Below are positions 12,628 through 22,607 of a stretch of DNA of 64,000 bases, one piece after another. The notes beneath the pieces are model-generated. The model saw nothing but the letters and a program-made list of their open reading frames with translations. It searched no databases and was not told where the DNA came from. Source of the DNA: Epiperipatus broadwayi (taxonomy: Eukaryota; Onychophora; Udeonychophora; Euonychophora; Peripatidae); NCBI GenBank assembly GCA_028023455.1, contig JAQFVV010012529.1, forward strand, positions 1-64,000. The letters are read 5' to 3'. Numbering within the stretch: the stretch's first letter is position 1; each line of letters opens with the position of its first letter. Made by a program: the position numbers and the translations under genes.

Positions 12628-13246
12628 CTGAGAGCACTGCACCTAGATCTTAGGATCTAATGCAACCCTCTAGCAGCCACCTTTTAACTCTACTTTACTA
12701 CAAACTATGAGAATGAAATTTAAAACACAAAAATATTTTCAATCTAAGCTCAATAGCTTATATAGTCATATGGGTCTTAACTCAATTCAGCACCCATACA
12801 TTTTGGTGTCTTTGGTCTTAAACAACCATAGCCACCACTATCCCATTAGGCAGGATTGGTGTTAAACCAATAAACATCACATGATCACATCTCATACTAG
12901 CTCATACTCTGTTTAGCACACGGTGGCACTACTGTATGGATAGTTTTGCCTTTGTTTACAACAATTTATGTGCTAGAATGAGATATGATCATGTGATGTT
13001 TAGTGGTTTAACACCAATCCTGCCTAATGGGATAGTGGTGGCTATGGTTGTTTAAGAGCCAAAGACACCAAAATGTATGGGTGCTGAATTGAGTTCAGAC
13101 CCATATGACTATATAAGCTATTGAGCTTAGATTGAAAATATTTTTGTGTTTTCAATTTCATTCTCATAGTTTGTAGTAAAGTAGAGTTAAAAGGTGGCTG
13201 CTAGAGGGTTGCATTAGATCCTAAGATCTAGGTGCAGTGCTCTCAG

Positions 13247-13305
13247 ATCCAAGGCTCCTCACTGATGATGGCCACAAGCCAGAAACTAGTCTGGGGATAT
13301 TGGAT
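13247..13305 (+). ncRNA. Type I hammerhead ribozyme, R1 direct unit 1 (intact core)
   Basis: Stem I is formed by TCCTCA (13256-13261) with TGGGGA (13292-13297), and an outer helix by ATCC (13247-13250) with GGAT (13302-13305). The core CTGATGA is at 13262-13268. Stem II is TGGC (13269-13272)/GCCA (13278-13281) with a CACAA loop. GAAA is at 13282-13285. Stem III is the self-complementary ACTAGT (13285-13290), followed by C17 at 13291, so cleavage is predicted between 13291 and 13292. Every invariant hammerhead position is satisfied. A stem III this short leaves a 2-nt loop and would work best as two strands pairing ACUAGU with ACUAGU in a dimeric transcript. Confidence 0.88.
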
Positions 13306-13699
13306 GAGTAGGCACTAGATAGGGATTTTATGCACAAGCCTTCTGGCATCCATTGATTACTCTGTTTAGCACACGGTGGCACTACTGTATGGAGAGTTTT
13401 GCCTTTGTTTACAACAATTTATGTGCTAGTATGAGATGTGATCATGTGATGTTTAGTGGTTTAACACCAATCCTGCCTAATGGGATAGTGGTGGCTATGG
13501 TTGTTTAAGAGCCAAAGACACCAAAATGTATGGGTGCTGAATTGAGTTCAGACCCATATGACTATATAAGCTATTGAGCTTAGATTGAAAATATTTTTGT
13601 GTTTTCAATTTCATTCTCATAGTTTGTAGTAAAGTAGAGTTAAAAGGTGGCTGCTAGAGGGTTGCATTAGATCCTAAGATCTAGGTGCAGTGCTCTCAG

Positions 13700-13758
13700 A
13701 TCCAAGGCTCCTCACTGATGATGGCCACAAGCCAGAAACTAGTCTGGGGATATTGGAT
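13700..13758 (+). ncRNA. Type I hammerhead ribozyme, R1 direct unit 2 (intact core)
   Basis: Identical to the ribozyme 453 bp upstream: CTGATGA at 13715-13721, TGGC/GCCA stem II, GAAA, palindromic ACTAGT and a predicted cleavage after C13744. Cleavage at both sites in one plus-strand transcript would release a 453-nt monomer. Confidence 0.88.
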
Positions 13759-13916
13759 GAGTAGGCACTAGATAGGGATTTTATGCACAAGCCTTCTGGC
13801 ATCCATTGATTACTCTGTTTAGCACACGGTGGCACTACTGTATGGAGAGTTTTGCCTTTGTTTACAACAATTTATGTGCTAGTATGAGATGTGATCATGT
13901 GTTATTGCTTCAACTA

Positions 13917-15001
13917 GTTATGTTGACTGAATTATTCTACCCAGTCTTTCAACAATGATAACTTTTGTTTTCGAAAAAGAATTATCCAACAATAAGTCCT
14001 TCAATGAACAATTTAAAACCAGTTACATTGGAAAACAGTAAAATTTTCCTACATATATCGTCTTTAAAAAAATAAATGACCTATCAAAGATGTGCACCTA
14101 ACATTATATGATCAAAGGCTATCATATTTCCCATGACATTAGGTTAATTTTTTTAAAAAAAAAATTTTTATTTTTTTTAAAAATAAATCAATACAAAGAT
14201 TACATGAAGATGTTTTTGATTTTATTAATTCAAAATATTTTTTTCTCATATTTCATCAATCCTTGTCACAACAATTGCATTTAAACCTATTAATCACAAT
14301 TATCTTAATAAAAGAATTATTCAATTAAAAATTAATATTTATATGGTGACTAATTTACATCCAACTGAGATGTTCTTTTAGACCTGGTGATTAAAAAATT
14401 TGAACAATTTGCAGAAAATCCTTTCATGTCTCATCTTAATATCAATGCTCTTTCATTTTCTTTGTATATGATCTACCTTTGTATATTATCTCCCTTTGTA
14501 TATGATCTCTTATTGATATGTAGAAATCTAACAAATATTCCAATTGTCCTTAGCATATAAAATAACTTTCAGTATAATTGCATGACTTTTTTCTAAAGCC
14601 TAACAAGTCATCATTGGTTCAATTCCCTGTGTAGTAAACTGCTTTCATCGAACTTTAAAAATACAACTACAGCATCATTTGAATCAATTATTATTTAATA
14701 TAAAATGGTGTTATCTTAAGATTGCCACACTATCTTTTTGAATCTATTAATCCAGATTTATAATAATTTCTCTGAGTTCCTGATCAAATAACTATTTCTC
14801 AAATTGATTTTTTTTTTTAAAATCGCAGTAACTATTTTTAATTAGAATACTGTAATAAACTTCAACTTGTATATAACTATGGCTTTGTTCAAGTGCCAAT
14901 CACATTTAAAGAGATTATCAGAAAAATCTTTTGTATTTCTATTATAAAACATATATTTTTTATAATTGTGGATGGGTATTAAAACTGCATATATGTAAAT
15001 T
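13917..15001. other. No gene seen
   Basis: AT-rich sequence, with three TTTGTATATGATCT-like phrases around 14460-14505 forming a very short direct repeat. Nothing else is recognised. Confidence 0.45.
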
Positions 15002-15882
15002 CAGAAGCAGAAACCGGTCTGGGATTAGGGATATTCTGAAAAGCTTGTTAAGAGTTATTAGCAAGCTCATTATTTAGATAACATTTGTAATACAAGCTTG
15101 TTAAATTAGGTCATGTGATGATATATGATTTGATTTCTTTGCAATTATATTTTTTGCTATTAAGACTTTGGTGATTTTATATTGCTAAAGCTATTACTAT
15201 ATGGTGTATCTGAACTTAGTTCAGTTCCATATGGCTATTTAAGTTAGATAGTTAGATATGAAGACATATGGATGTCTGAAATTTTCAGATTTTCTACTTA
15301 ATATTTAACCATTAGATAAAGTGCTGGGTTTGACCTGATATTTTAAATCTAATGCTTGAATATCCTAGCACCTCACTGAGGATGCCAGAAGCAGAAACCA
15401 GTATGGGGTTGAGAATATTCTGAAAAGCTTAAGAGTTATTGGCAAGCTCATTTGATAACATTTGTAATACAAGCTTGTTAAATTAAGTCATGTGATATAT
15501 GACTTGATTTCCTTGCACTTATATTTTTGCTATTAAGGCTGTGGCAATTTTATATTGCTAAAGTTTAATACATGGTGTATCTGAACTTAGTTCAGTCCCA
15601 CATTTAAATTTAGATAGCTCGATTTGAAGATATATGGATGTCTGAAAAATTCAGATTCTCTACTTAATAGTTAACCATTAGATAAAGTGCTGGGTTTGAC
15701 CTGGCATTTTAGATCTAATGCTTGAATATCCTAGCACCTCAGTGAGAAAGCCAGAAGCAGAAACGGGTTTGGGTTGGGGATATTCTAAAAAGCTTAAGAG
15801 CTATTGGTAAGCTCATTAGATAACATTTAAAATACAAGCTTGTTAAATTAGATCATGTAATTTATGACTTGATTTCTTTGCA
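15002..15882 (+). mobile_element. Retrozyme-like array (family B): three tandem units of about 366-384 bp
   Basis: GAAAC-bearing ribozyme 3' halves recur at 15010, 15394 and 15760, marking one truncated and two nearly full units. The units share CTGAACTTAGTTCAG, a TAACCATTAGATAAAGTGCT phrase and AAGCTTGTTAAATTA phrases. Each unit ends at a hammerhead-like segment. The same arrangement, and a CTGAA..AGTTCAG..CCATATG.CTAT.TAAG block, occur in family A, so the families are related. Unit divergence of several percent indicates an older insertion than R1. I could not define a target-site duplication. Confidence 0.75.
15349..15420 (+). ncRNA. Hammerhead ribozyme motif, family B unit 2 (near-intact)
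   Basis: CTGAGGA is at 15376-15382, stem II is TGC/GCA with a 5-nt loop (15383-15393), and GAAA is at 15394-15397. Stem III/cleavage region ACCAGT-A at 15397-15403 departs from the palindrome ACCGGT-C seen in the first partial unit (15013-15019). A long stem I is possible: CCTCA/TGGGG plus GAATATCC/GAATATTC-type pairing. The core is canonical, but stem III self-pairing is weakened. The unit 3 copy at about 15731-15770 has GTGAGAA and ACGGGT and looks dead. Confidence 0.65.
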
Positions 15883-16441
15883 CACATATATATATATGTG
15901 TGTATGTGCTGTTTTTTACACTGTGAACAAAAATAAATTACAGAAAAATTAAAATTTATTTTTTATTCATTTCTTTTTTTTTTTCTAATTTATTTACTTT
16001 TTTTTAATTTGTGGATAACTAAACCATGGTGGATATGAACATTGCAAATATGGGGGAAATACCATATTGTTCAAAACTACATTTTACCTTAAGTAGCTAA
16101 TTCACGACAGCTATTTTCACTAGATTGGCAAAAAAATCTACTGAAGTTCGTTTTGTGAGTATGCAACTGAAAGCTAGCTTTATATTTAAAATGATTTTTC
16201 AAGAACTTATTAATCAATGTTTAAGAGTTCATTACACATATGAGTGTACATTAATGCAGGTAATATAATGGAAATAAAATGACAAATTAGAAAAATTATA
16301 CATATTTATTTGACTTAACTATTTCATAGCTTTAAAATCAGAGAAGACAATAAAAAAGTGAAAAATATATTTTTTTCTTCAAATAAAATATACATTAAAA
16401 TTATAAAAAAATAAACTTTAACAGTTGCCCATGGTTTGGTA
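15883..16441. other. No gene seen; 3' flank of the ZFYVE19 gene
   Basis: Lies just past the minus-strand stop codon, so it should contain the 3' UTR. I see no clear AATAAA on the minus strand immediately after the stop. A CACACATATATATATATGTG-type microsatellite lies at about 15881-15905. Confidence 0.4.
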
Positions 16442-16505
16442 TTATTTGGCTCCTTTGTAAGAACTTGAAGTGTGATCAGAAAGACCAAATTCATCATGAC
16501 ATGAT
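16442..16505 (-). CDS. ZFYVE19: ZFYVE19/ANCHR terminal exon (exon d)
   Basis: The acceptor TTGTTGCAG precedes position 16505. One base completes the Lys codon split by the upstream phase 2 intron, and the exon then encodes SCHDEFGLSDHTSSSYKGAK before a TAA stop at 16444-16442. The Cys/His residues complete the zinc finger begun in the preceding exon. The HDEF...DH pattern and short tail fit the conserved extreme C terminus of ANCHR proteins. The intron to the previous exon is about 15.6 kb and full of transposon relics. Confidence 0.88.
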
Positions 16506-17754
16506 CTGCAACAAAAAATTAAATATTTCATCATATCATCATAACACACATTTTGTAAAAAGTAATTAAAAATGAAAAGATTATATGCTAATAAGACACA
16601 TAAAACAATTTAACATTAAAATAAATGCATGTTATGTAATTAAAGCAAAAGTAAAATGACTTTGTAGAGGGAACTAAATAATGACTATTAAGATCCTCAG
16701 ATTATCTTATAAGCATAAAATATAAAAGTAATTGTTCTATACTTATCATACTATATTTTTCCTCTAATAAAATCATAATTGTTATGAAGAATTTTTCGTG
16801 CCAAAAAAATACTTGTAAATCACAACACATTATTAAAAAATTATTTAGACAATAATTCTTAATTACCACCATGATTATTTAAATAAATTACTAAATTAAA
16901 ATCATTTAGTTGCATATTGTTTCATCATTTTAATCACAATTTCATTATCTCCCAAAATTTTTCAATTTTTTAGTTTTGAGATTCATCATCACTGAGAATA
17001 GAAAATAAAATATTCATAATTTGTTATAAACATCTTAACAAAAAAACGGTTGTGATCTGATCCTTCGTGTCAGCCGCGGGATGACACTATTTCTAAACAT
17101 AAACATAATATATACATGAAAAAAAATTATTTAATGTAGAATTCTAAATCAATATCTGAAATCTTGCAAAAATATTATTGAATGATGTAGATATCAAAAT
17201 AATTATCTAACATATATAAATTTTAACCTAATTCATTACTAAGTGTTTGCTATTATCTAAAATGATATTCTATGATTCCTGATAGAGGCTTTAAGGAAAT
17301 TGAACAAGGAAAAATTCTAGTGTTCATTTCATACATTTTTGTCATTGCAGCTGTTGTTTTCATATGATTATTTATATGGTAATAGAACAATGGTAGGTTG
17401 TTCATCAATATGTATCTTGTAAGTTTATTGGATTTTATTATTGATTTTAAAACTAAAAAAATGTTATAGACTTTTTCCTCAGATATCTGACAATTATTAC
17501 CTTAAATGTCAATTGAATTTTCTTGAAAGCAGAATGATTTTCTTTTACATTTATAATTATGAGAAATAAAAATAAATTATGACTCTTATTTTCTGGATGC
17601 TATATACTCATTAACTTAGGCAGTAGTTAGTGAATGAAAAGAGTACTATGAAGACTTTTGGTTAAGCTATCTACAAGTGTATATCACTTTTAATTGAAAG
17701 AAGACTTTATATACTATAAAAAAAACTATATAATATAAAATGTTTGTGAAATTA

Positions 17755-18830
17755 AAAGAAAAAATAAAGAGATAATTAATTTGAAAAGTTCACAAGTACT
17801 TTACTATAAAGGTATAATTAATAAAAATATATAAGGAAAATAATTTATTATAAATATAAAATTGAGGAACAATATTATGAAGATTAATAAAATAACAGAT
17901 ATACTGGTAAGATTTTTATTCAATTTAAAGGAATTTACAAATACAAAAAGTTCAAGTTTATACCTCATTGTGGTGAGAGAGTAGACAGCTTTTATATAGT
18001 TTTACAGAATGTTTTTGATCAGACAAAACAACATTTTAAAATATATATATATATTAAACTAAATTTAAAAACACTGAAAGAAAAAAAGTATTGTGAGTAA
18101 ATTTGACTATTGAATCACTAATGGAATTTGCAAGAAAAAAAACCCATATATTATCAATTCCTTTCTTGAAAAAAATCAAAATTAGAAATGAACAAGGAAT
18201 CATTCAAATGATGATGCAATAGAGTTGTATTATATTTTGACTAATAGAAAATATTAATTTCAAAACTGTAATGTTCTTAATTAATTAAATCAGTAAGATT
18301 TAACATATGTTATTGAAAAGCTAAAACATGTTGGTATTCTTAAAATTCATAATAATTTCAATAAATTTAAAATAAAACTTGCAAATAGTTTTATATTTAA
18401 GAAATTTTGAAGATGGCTCATATTTGAATCAGATCAGTGAGAATTCTATTAAGCAGTGCTACATAGATAATTGGTACAAAAAAAAAAGCACTTTCTCAAT
18501 AAATTTTAATTGAAATAAGGCAATATATGAAGAAAAATGAGTAAAAAAATATTTTAAATGATCAATTAGAAGAAGTGAATATCAGAAATTCTATAAAGTG
18601 TTACAAAATGAGATAATGATATCAGAAGTAAATATAATGAAAAAAGAAAAAGAAAAACTTATATATATAAAGTCTCAAATATATATGAAACAATATCTTG
18701 GTTTTGTGAGGAAATTTGTTTTGGAAATAATAATAAAAATATAATACTATTACCAAAAAGAGGAACATCATGAAATGTACAGAAAAATTCTATAAAGGAG
18801 TATATAATTTTAAAAACAAAAAAATAAAGT
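17755..18830 (+). pseudogene. Decayed RTE-like LINE, endonuclease region
   Basis: Shares successive phrases with the LINE endonuclease fragment at 25385-25725 (AATTTGAAAAGTTCACAAGTACTTT..., AAGATTTTTATTCAATTTAA..., TTCAAGTTTATACC...). The broken translation follows the endonuclease order of RTE-like LINEs (xxSDRVxxxxxQLNxNxxxxxxVYAP). Downstream it becomes a linker region similar to 22608-23150 (TTGGTTTTGTGAGGAAATTTGTT against TTGGTATGGACAAGAAATTTATT). Many stops. Confidence 0.6.
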
Positions 18831-19510
18831 AGCCTTTACAATTACATGCTATGTACACTGGGGATATAAGCATACTAACCAGATCAAAATTAAATAAACA
18901 AACAAAAATAAGTGTGAGTTTATTATACTTATAATATATATATAAATAAGTGAATTAAATAATAATCCTTGAAGAAACGGTCTCTAATGTAAATATCTTT
19001 TAAGCGTATATTTTATTTCTGTATACACATTACTTGAGAATAAGAAAATCTACATCTGATTTTCTAAGCTTTTGCAAACATGCTTACTCCTTCTGCTTTT
19101 TTTTAGTGTGTGTGTTATAGCTAATTTGCATAACTAATTTAGTTCAGTCCATGCTAATTTCTGCAAATTTTGTTAGAGTGAATAATTATGGAAAAGTTGT
19201 GCAGTAATTATTTTTTGTAATAAACTTTATTTATTTTAATATCATATATATATATATATCCACACAATTATGTATAACACTGTGCACATTTCAATTCCTT
19301 CCCTCAGTCTAAAAAATTAATTTTTATTTACAAAAAATAATCTTGCAGTGTTTTAAGTTTTTTTGCGTTCTTAAACAAGTCTAAATAAAGGAAATTCTTT
19401 TCTCTATTCCTGCTCTTGCGAAAACTGTTTTGAAGAGGATAAATCTACTTCTAGAAAAATCTCTGATTTATTTAATGAATCATTTTTCTTAAATAAATGC
19501 TTTTCATTAA

Positions 19511-19960
19511 TTAACTTTTAAGTTTGGCAGTTCTATACTGTATCAGTCTTTCCTTCTTCTTTGGTATAATAGAATCACATAATTTTGAATTAGCAATAAC
19601 ATTTGGTTCTTCTAACAATTCCAGATAGCAAATTCTCAAATGACTTCTGTCCCTCCTCACTCTCTTGCCATTTGAAGTTTGCAATTCCCTTAATTGTCTT
19701 GAAACAATGCTGATTATTACAACTGGAAACCATTTTCTCTTTAATATGTTGCATATCCAAATGGCATCATCAACTTTATAACCTTCATTATCTAAGTCAA
19801 TTTGTTTCAATATGCTATCACTAGACATTAGTACAGACATGTAAGTTCAGCGTTAGCAATACAATAACATCTCCGCTGATGTCTTTTTTGATGACATATA
19901 TGGAGTGAAATATTGATGGAACATATTTCCATTAAATGGGCTAGTGTGACTTATATGAAG
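19511..19960 (-). pseudogene. Ty3/Gypsy pol C-terminal relic (end of integrase)
   Basis: An open stretch at 19840-19511 contains VDDAIWICNILKRKWFPV followed by LRELQTSNGKRVRRDRSHLR. This matches the small C-terminal barrel of Gypsy integrases (G-x-x-VW-I..., then GR-x-x-RRHR-x-x-LR). Just upstream in another frame, at about 19960-19850, come phrases like KKTSAEMLL, corresponding to the usual T-P-A-E-L-L segment at the end of the integrase core. The copy is frameshifted, with no element ends recognised. It lies beside the next, plus-strand Gypsy relic and is not part of it. Confidence 0.68.
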
Positions 19961-20332
19961 TCCTTCACATGGCTTATTTGCTTTGCTCTAAGATTCTAAC
20001 TTCTTTGGAGGCATCATATCAATAGATAGTCTTTACAGCCCTTGATAGTGTATACAATCCTGCTATTGTTGTCTCTCATTTACCGGTCCAGACTCCTTCC
20101 CATGATTTGCAATAACATTGTAAATCATCTGTATTTCTTTTATTTTATTCGAATTCCTAACGGCCATGCGCTGAATGGTAAGACTGATTAACTCCAAAAA
20201 TAATGATTAGAGGGGGTGGCGAGCATAGAAGCGTTGATAAGAAGAGTGAAATAGAAAAAAAACCATTGTTCTCTTGTTTTTTCTCCTGATTAGCATACTC
20301 CCCGATGGGTGGACATGTTAAGGCTGTAAGCC

Positions 20333-20647
20333 TAAAAATAGAACAAATAAAGGAGTTAACAACCTGTACAAAACAGTTGTAATCTAAGGACTGCTAAAAT
20401 ATAATGAACTGTATTAATAAGAGGTAATAGAAAGGGAATATGTTAGTTTTAGTTCCACTGTAAATAATGTATCATCAGATATCTGATAACACAATTGCAA
20501 TGTTAATAATCCTTGGTTTTTTGTATCTTAATTTCATGTTATAAATGCTTTTTGCTTACTATAAAATAACTAAGTTACAAACCTCTACGAGTCTAACCTT
20601 ATTTATGCAATTTCAGTTGAGTTTTAACTCTCTGAAAACACTGCAGA
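20333..20647 (+). repeat. Probable 5' LTR of the Gypsy relic, start uncertain
   Basis: The right boundary is supported by the primer-binding site immediately after it (20648). The end AACACTGCA carries the expected CA. The proposed start TGTAAGCCT at 20333 resembles a TGTAAACCT phrase upstream of the related element in intron 2 (35270). The left boundary is a guess. Confidence 0.4.
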
Positions 20648-20665
20648 TGGCGCAGTCAACAGGAT
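20648..20665 (+). promoter_or_regulatory. Gypsy primer-binding site
   Basis: TGGCGCAGTCAACAGGAT begins with TGG, the complement of a tRNA CCA end. TGGCGCAGTC-type sites are typical of Ty3/Gypsy elements. The related element at 35891 has TGGCGCAGTCGCACAG. Confidence 0.75.
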
Positions 20666-20729
20666 AATGGAGGTCGTTGTTTTGTAAACAAAAGGGTGAA
20701 GGTAAAAAAAAATTTCGAATAGCTCATAC

Positions 20730-22607
20730 GAACATGACTTTTCCTTCGCAAAATATCCGAGAATTTGAGATCGGAAATCCAGCTAGTTGGACCCTATAAA
20801 CGTGGAACAATTGGAACAATACATGAGGCTGAATAAAATCGAAGACAATGAAACTAAAGTCTTGATATTATTATTCTTCACCAGAACACATGTATTGCAA
20901 ATTACCAAACAATTAGTGGACAATAAAACCATAGAACAGTTTTACATCCTATTAGTCAAAAAAACTTACTGCATATTTTCAGCCTGCAGTTACCAAAAGA
21001 GTCGCAAACCTATGGCTTAGAATACGAAAACAGCATTCACATGAAACCTACTCCGAGTATAATATTGTTTTGCGAACTTTGGCATCAGACTGTTTATTTC
21101 CTAATTTTGATGACATGCTCTTAGATCAATTTCTCTATGGCATGATCGACCATAATTTGAGAAAATTATTGCTCAGCGAAATAAACATCGATTACAACAC
21201 TACAATTACTAAATGTATTGCTAAACCACTAAACATCACATGATCACTATCTCATACAAGCACAATATTGTTATTAAACAAGGCAAAACTCTCTGTACAG
21301 TAGTGCCACCCTGTGCCAACCAGAGTAATCAATAGATGGCAGAAGGCTAGTTCATAAAATTGCACTAGCCTTCTGCCATCTATTGATTACTCTGGTTGGT
21401 ACAGGGTGGCACTACTGTATGGAGAGTTTAAATAGGGATTTTATGAACTAGCCTTCTGGCATCTATTGATTACTCTGGTTGGCGCAGGGTGGCACTGCTG
21501 TATGGAGAGTTTTACCTTGTTAAATGTATTGCTCATGAGATGATGATAACAAACATGATGGAATTCCAAGCTGGAACTAAGGAAGCAAATATTGCTGTAA
21601 GCATATGTAAAATGAAAACAGCAGAAACATCATCATGAACGCTAAGAGAGAATTTTACTTGTTTTTATTGTGGCATAGAAAGACACATAAAAAGAGTTTG
21701 CAAATTCAAAAACCAAAAGTGCCATATTTGTGGCATAAAAGGCCACATGACAAGCATTTGTAGAAGGAATAACAATCAACAATGGTCGCATGTAAAATAA
21801 ACTGGAACCATGGACAAAAGGTCAGAAATTAAAAGGGTAAAAACTAAGATAAGTGAACAGATTATACTAGATTTTATAATCGTGGAAACTAAAGTTACAA
21901 TGGAGATAGACAGTGGAGCTGGACTAACCATCATATCTCTGATGGATTGGAACAAAATAAATTCGACACACAAGTCAAAATCAATTCTAGACAAAACAAA
22001 TGTAATCGCCACAGACATGAATGGTAATAACATACAATATGTGGGAAAGTTTCTGTTCCAGTAAAATTAAATAACAAAACCAAAACCCTATCTATGTATT
22101 CAGTCAAGAGGAACATCAAACCCTTACTAGGCCGAAATTGGTTCCGCCCATTAGGCATATCCATCCAGATTATCAAAATGGTAAAACTGGAAAATATAGT
22201 ACATAAGCAGTTCCCCAAAATCTTCATGGAAAACTTGACTATTTTAGAGACGTCCAATAAATATTGAACTAACCGAAGATGCACAACCAGTGATATGTAA
22301 ACCCTGGAAGGTTCCTTTTGCACTCAGAACCAAGTTGAAGAGAGTTTAGCAAGTCTTGTAAAGGATGGCAGATTGGGACACTCCAATTGTGGTAGAAGCA
22401 AAACCTGATGGAAGTTTATGGATCTGCAGAGATTGCAGGGTTACAGTAAACCGTTATCTAAACCAAAGTGCAAATCCCATTCCAAATGTCTCAGAAATAC
22501 TGGCAACACTTCAGAAAGCTGCTATTTTTGCAAAAATTGACTTGAAGTGTGCTTTCCACCAGATCCCATTCACTGATAAAACAGCCAAAGTATTAACCTT
22601 GAGATGT
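20730..22607 (+). pseudogene. Ty3/Gypsy gag-protease-RT relic, interrupted by a retrozyme fragment
   Basis: Gag is broken into several frames from about 20734. The recognisable C-terminal part of the capsid follows at about 21010-21222. The nucleocapsid has two CCHC zinc knuckles at about 21665-21765 (CFYCGIERHIKRVC and CHICGIKGHMTSIC, both exactly C-x2-C-x4-H-x4-C). An aspartic protease with active-site DSGAG (21909-21923) lies in the 21810-22064 frame. The start of the reverse transcriptase is at 22365-22607 (DWDTPIVVEAKPDGSLWICR, later FAKIDLKCAFHQI). The RT ends abruptly where LINE sequence begins, so the palm, RNase H and integrase are missing. A 298-bp insertion splits gag. Confidence 0.87.
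21210..21533. mobile_element. Retrozyme-like insertion R4 in Gypsy gag, 13-bp duplication
   Basis: The 298-bp insert (21223-21520) is flanked by a perfect direct repeat TAAATGTATTGCT at 21210-21222 and 21521-21533. Removing the insert plus one repeat leaves the gag frame continuous, so the insertion came after gag was in place. The insert consists of inverted and direct pieces of the family A unit end (GAGAGTTTTGCC and GGTGGCACTACTGTATGG landmarks). The ribozyme core is missing. Confidence 0.85.

Larger units (their letters stand above)
12452..13916. mobile_element. Retrozyme-like array R1 (family A): one inverted plus two tandem 453-bp units
   Basis: The insertion (12465-13903) is bounded by a perfect 13-bp target-site duplication, ATTGCTTCAACTA, at 12452-12464 and 13904-13916. 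The first part (to about 12898) is a reverse-complement unit. It is followed by a partial tail and two direct units. GGTGGCACTACTGTATGG-type landmarks repeat at 12921, 13374 and 13827, an exact 453-bp period. The two direct units differ at only a few positions, so the array is young. Each unit carries a hammerhead ribozyme motif. No protein is encoded. In published metazoan retrozymes, tandem ribozyme-bearing units are transcribed, self-cleave and circularise; that this element does so is inference. Confidence 0.88.

Noticed and set aside
17046-17085. GC-rich inverted repeat GTGTCA...TGACAC in AT-rich DNA
   Set aside because: Too short to assign to any element or RNA; likely a fragment.
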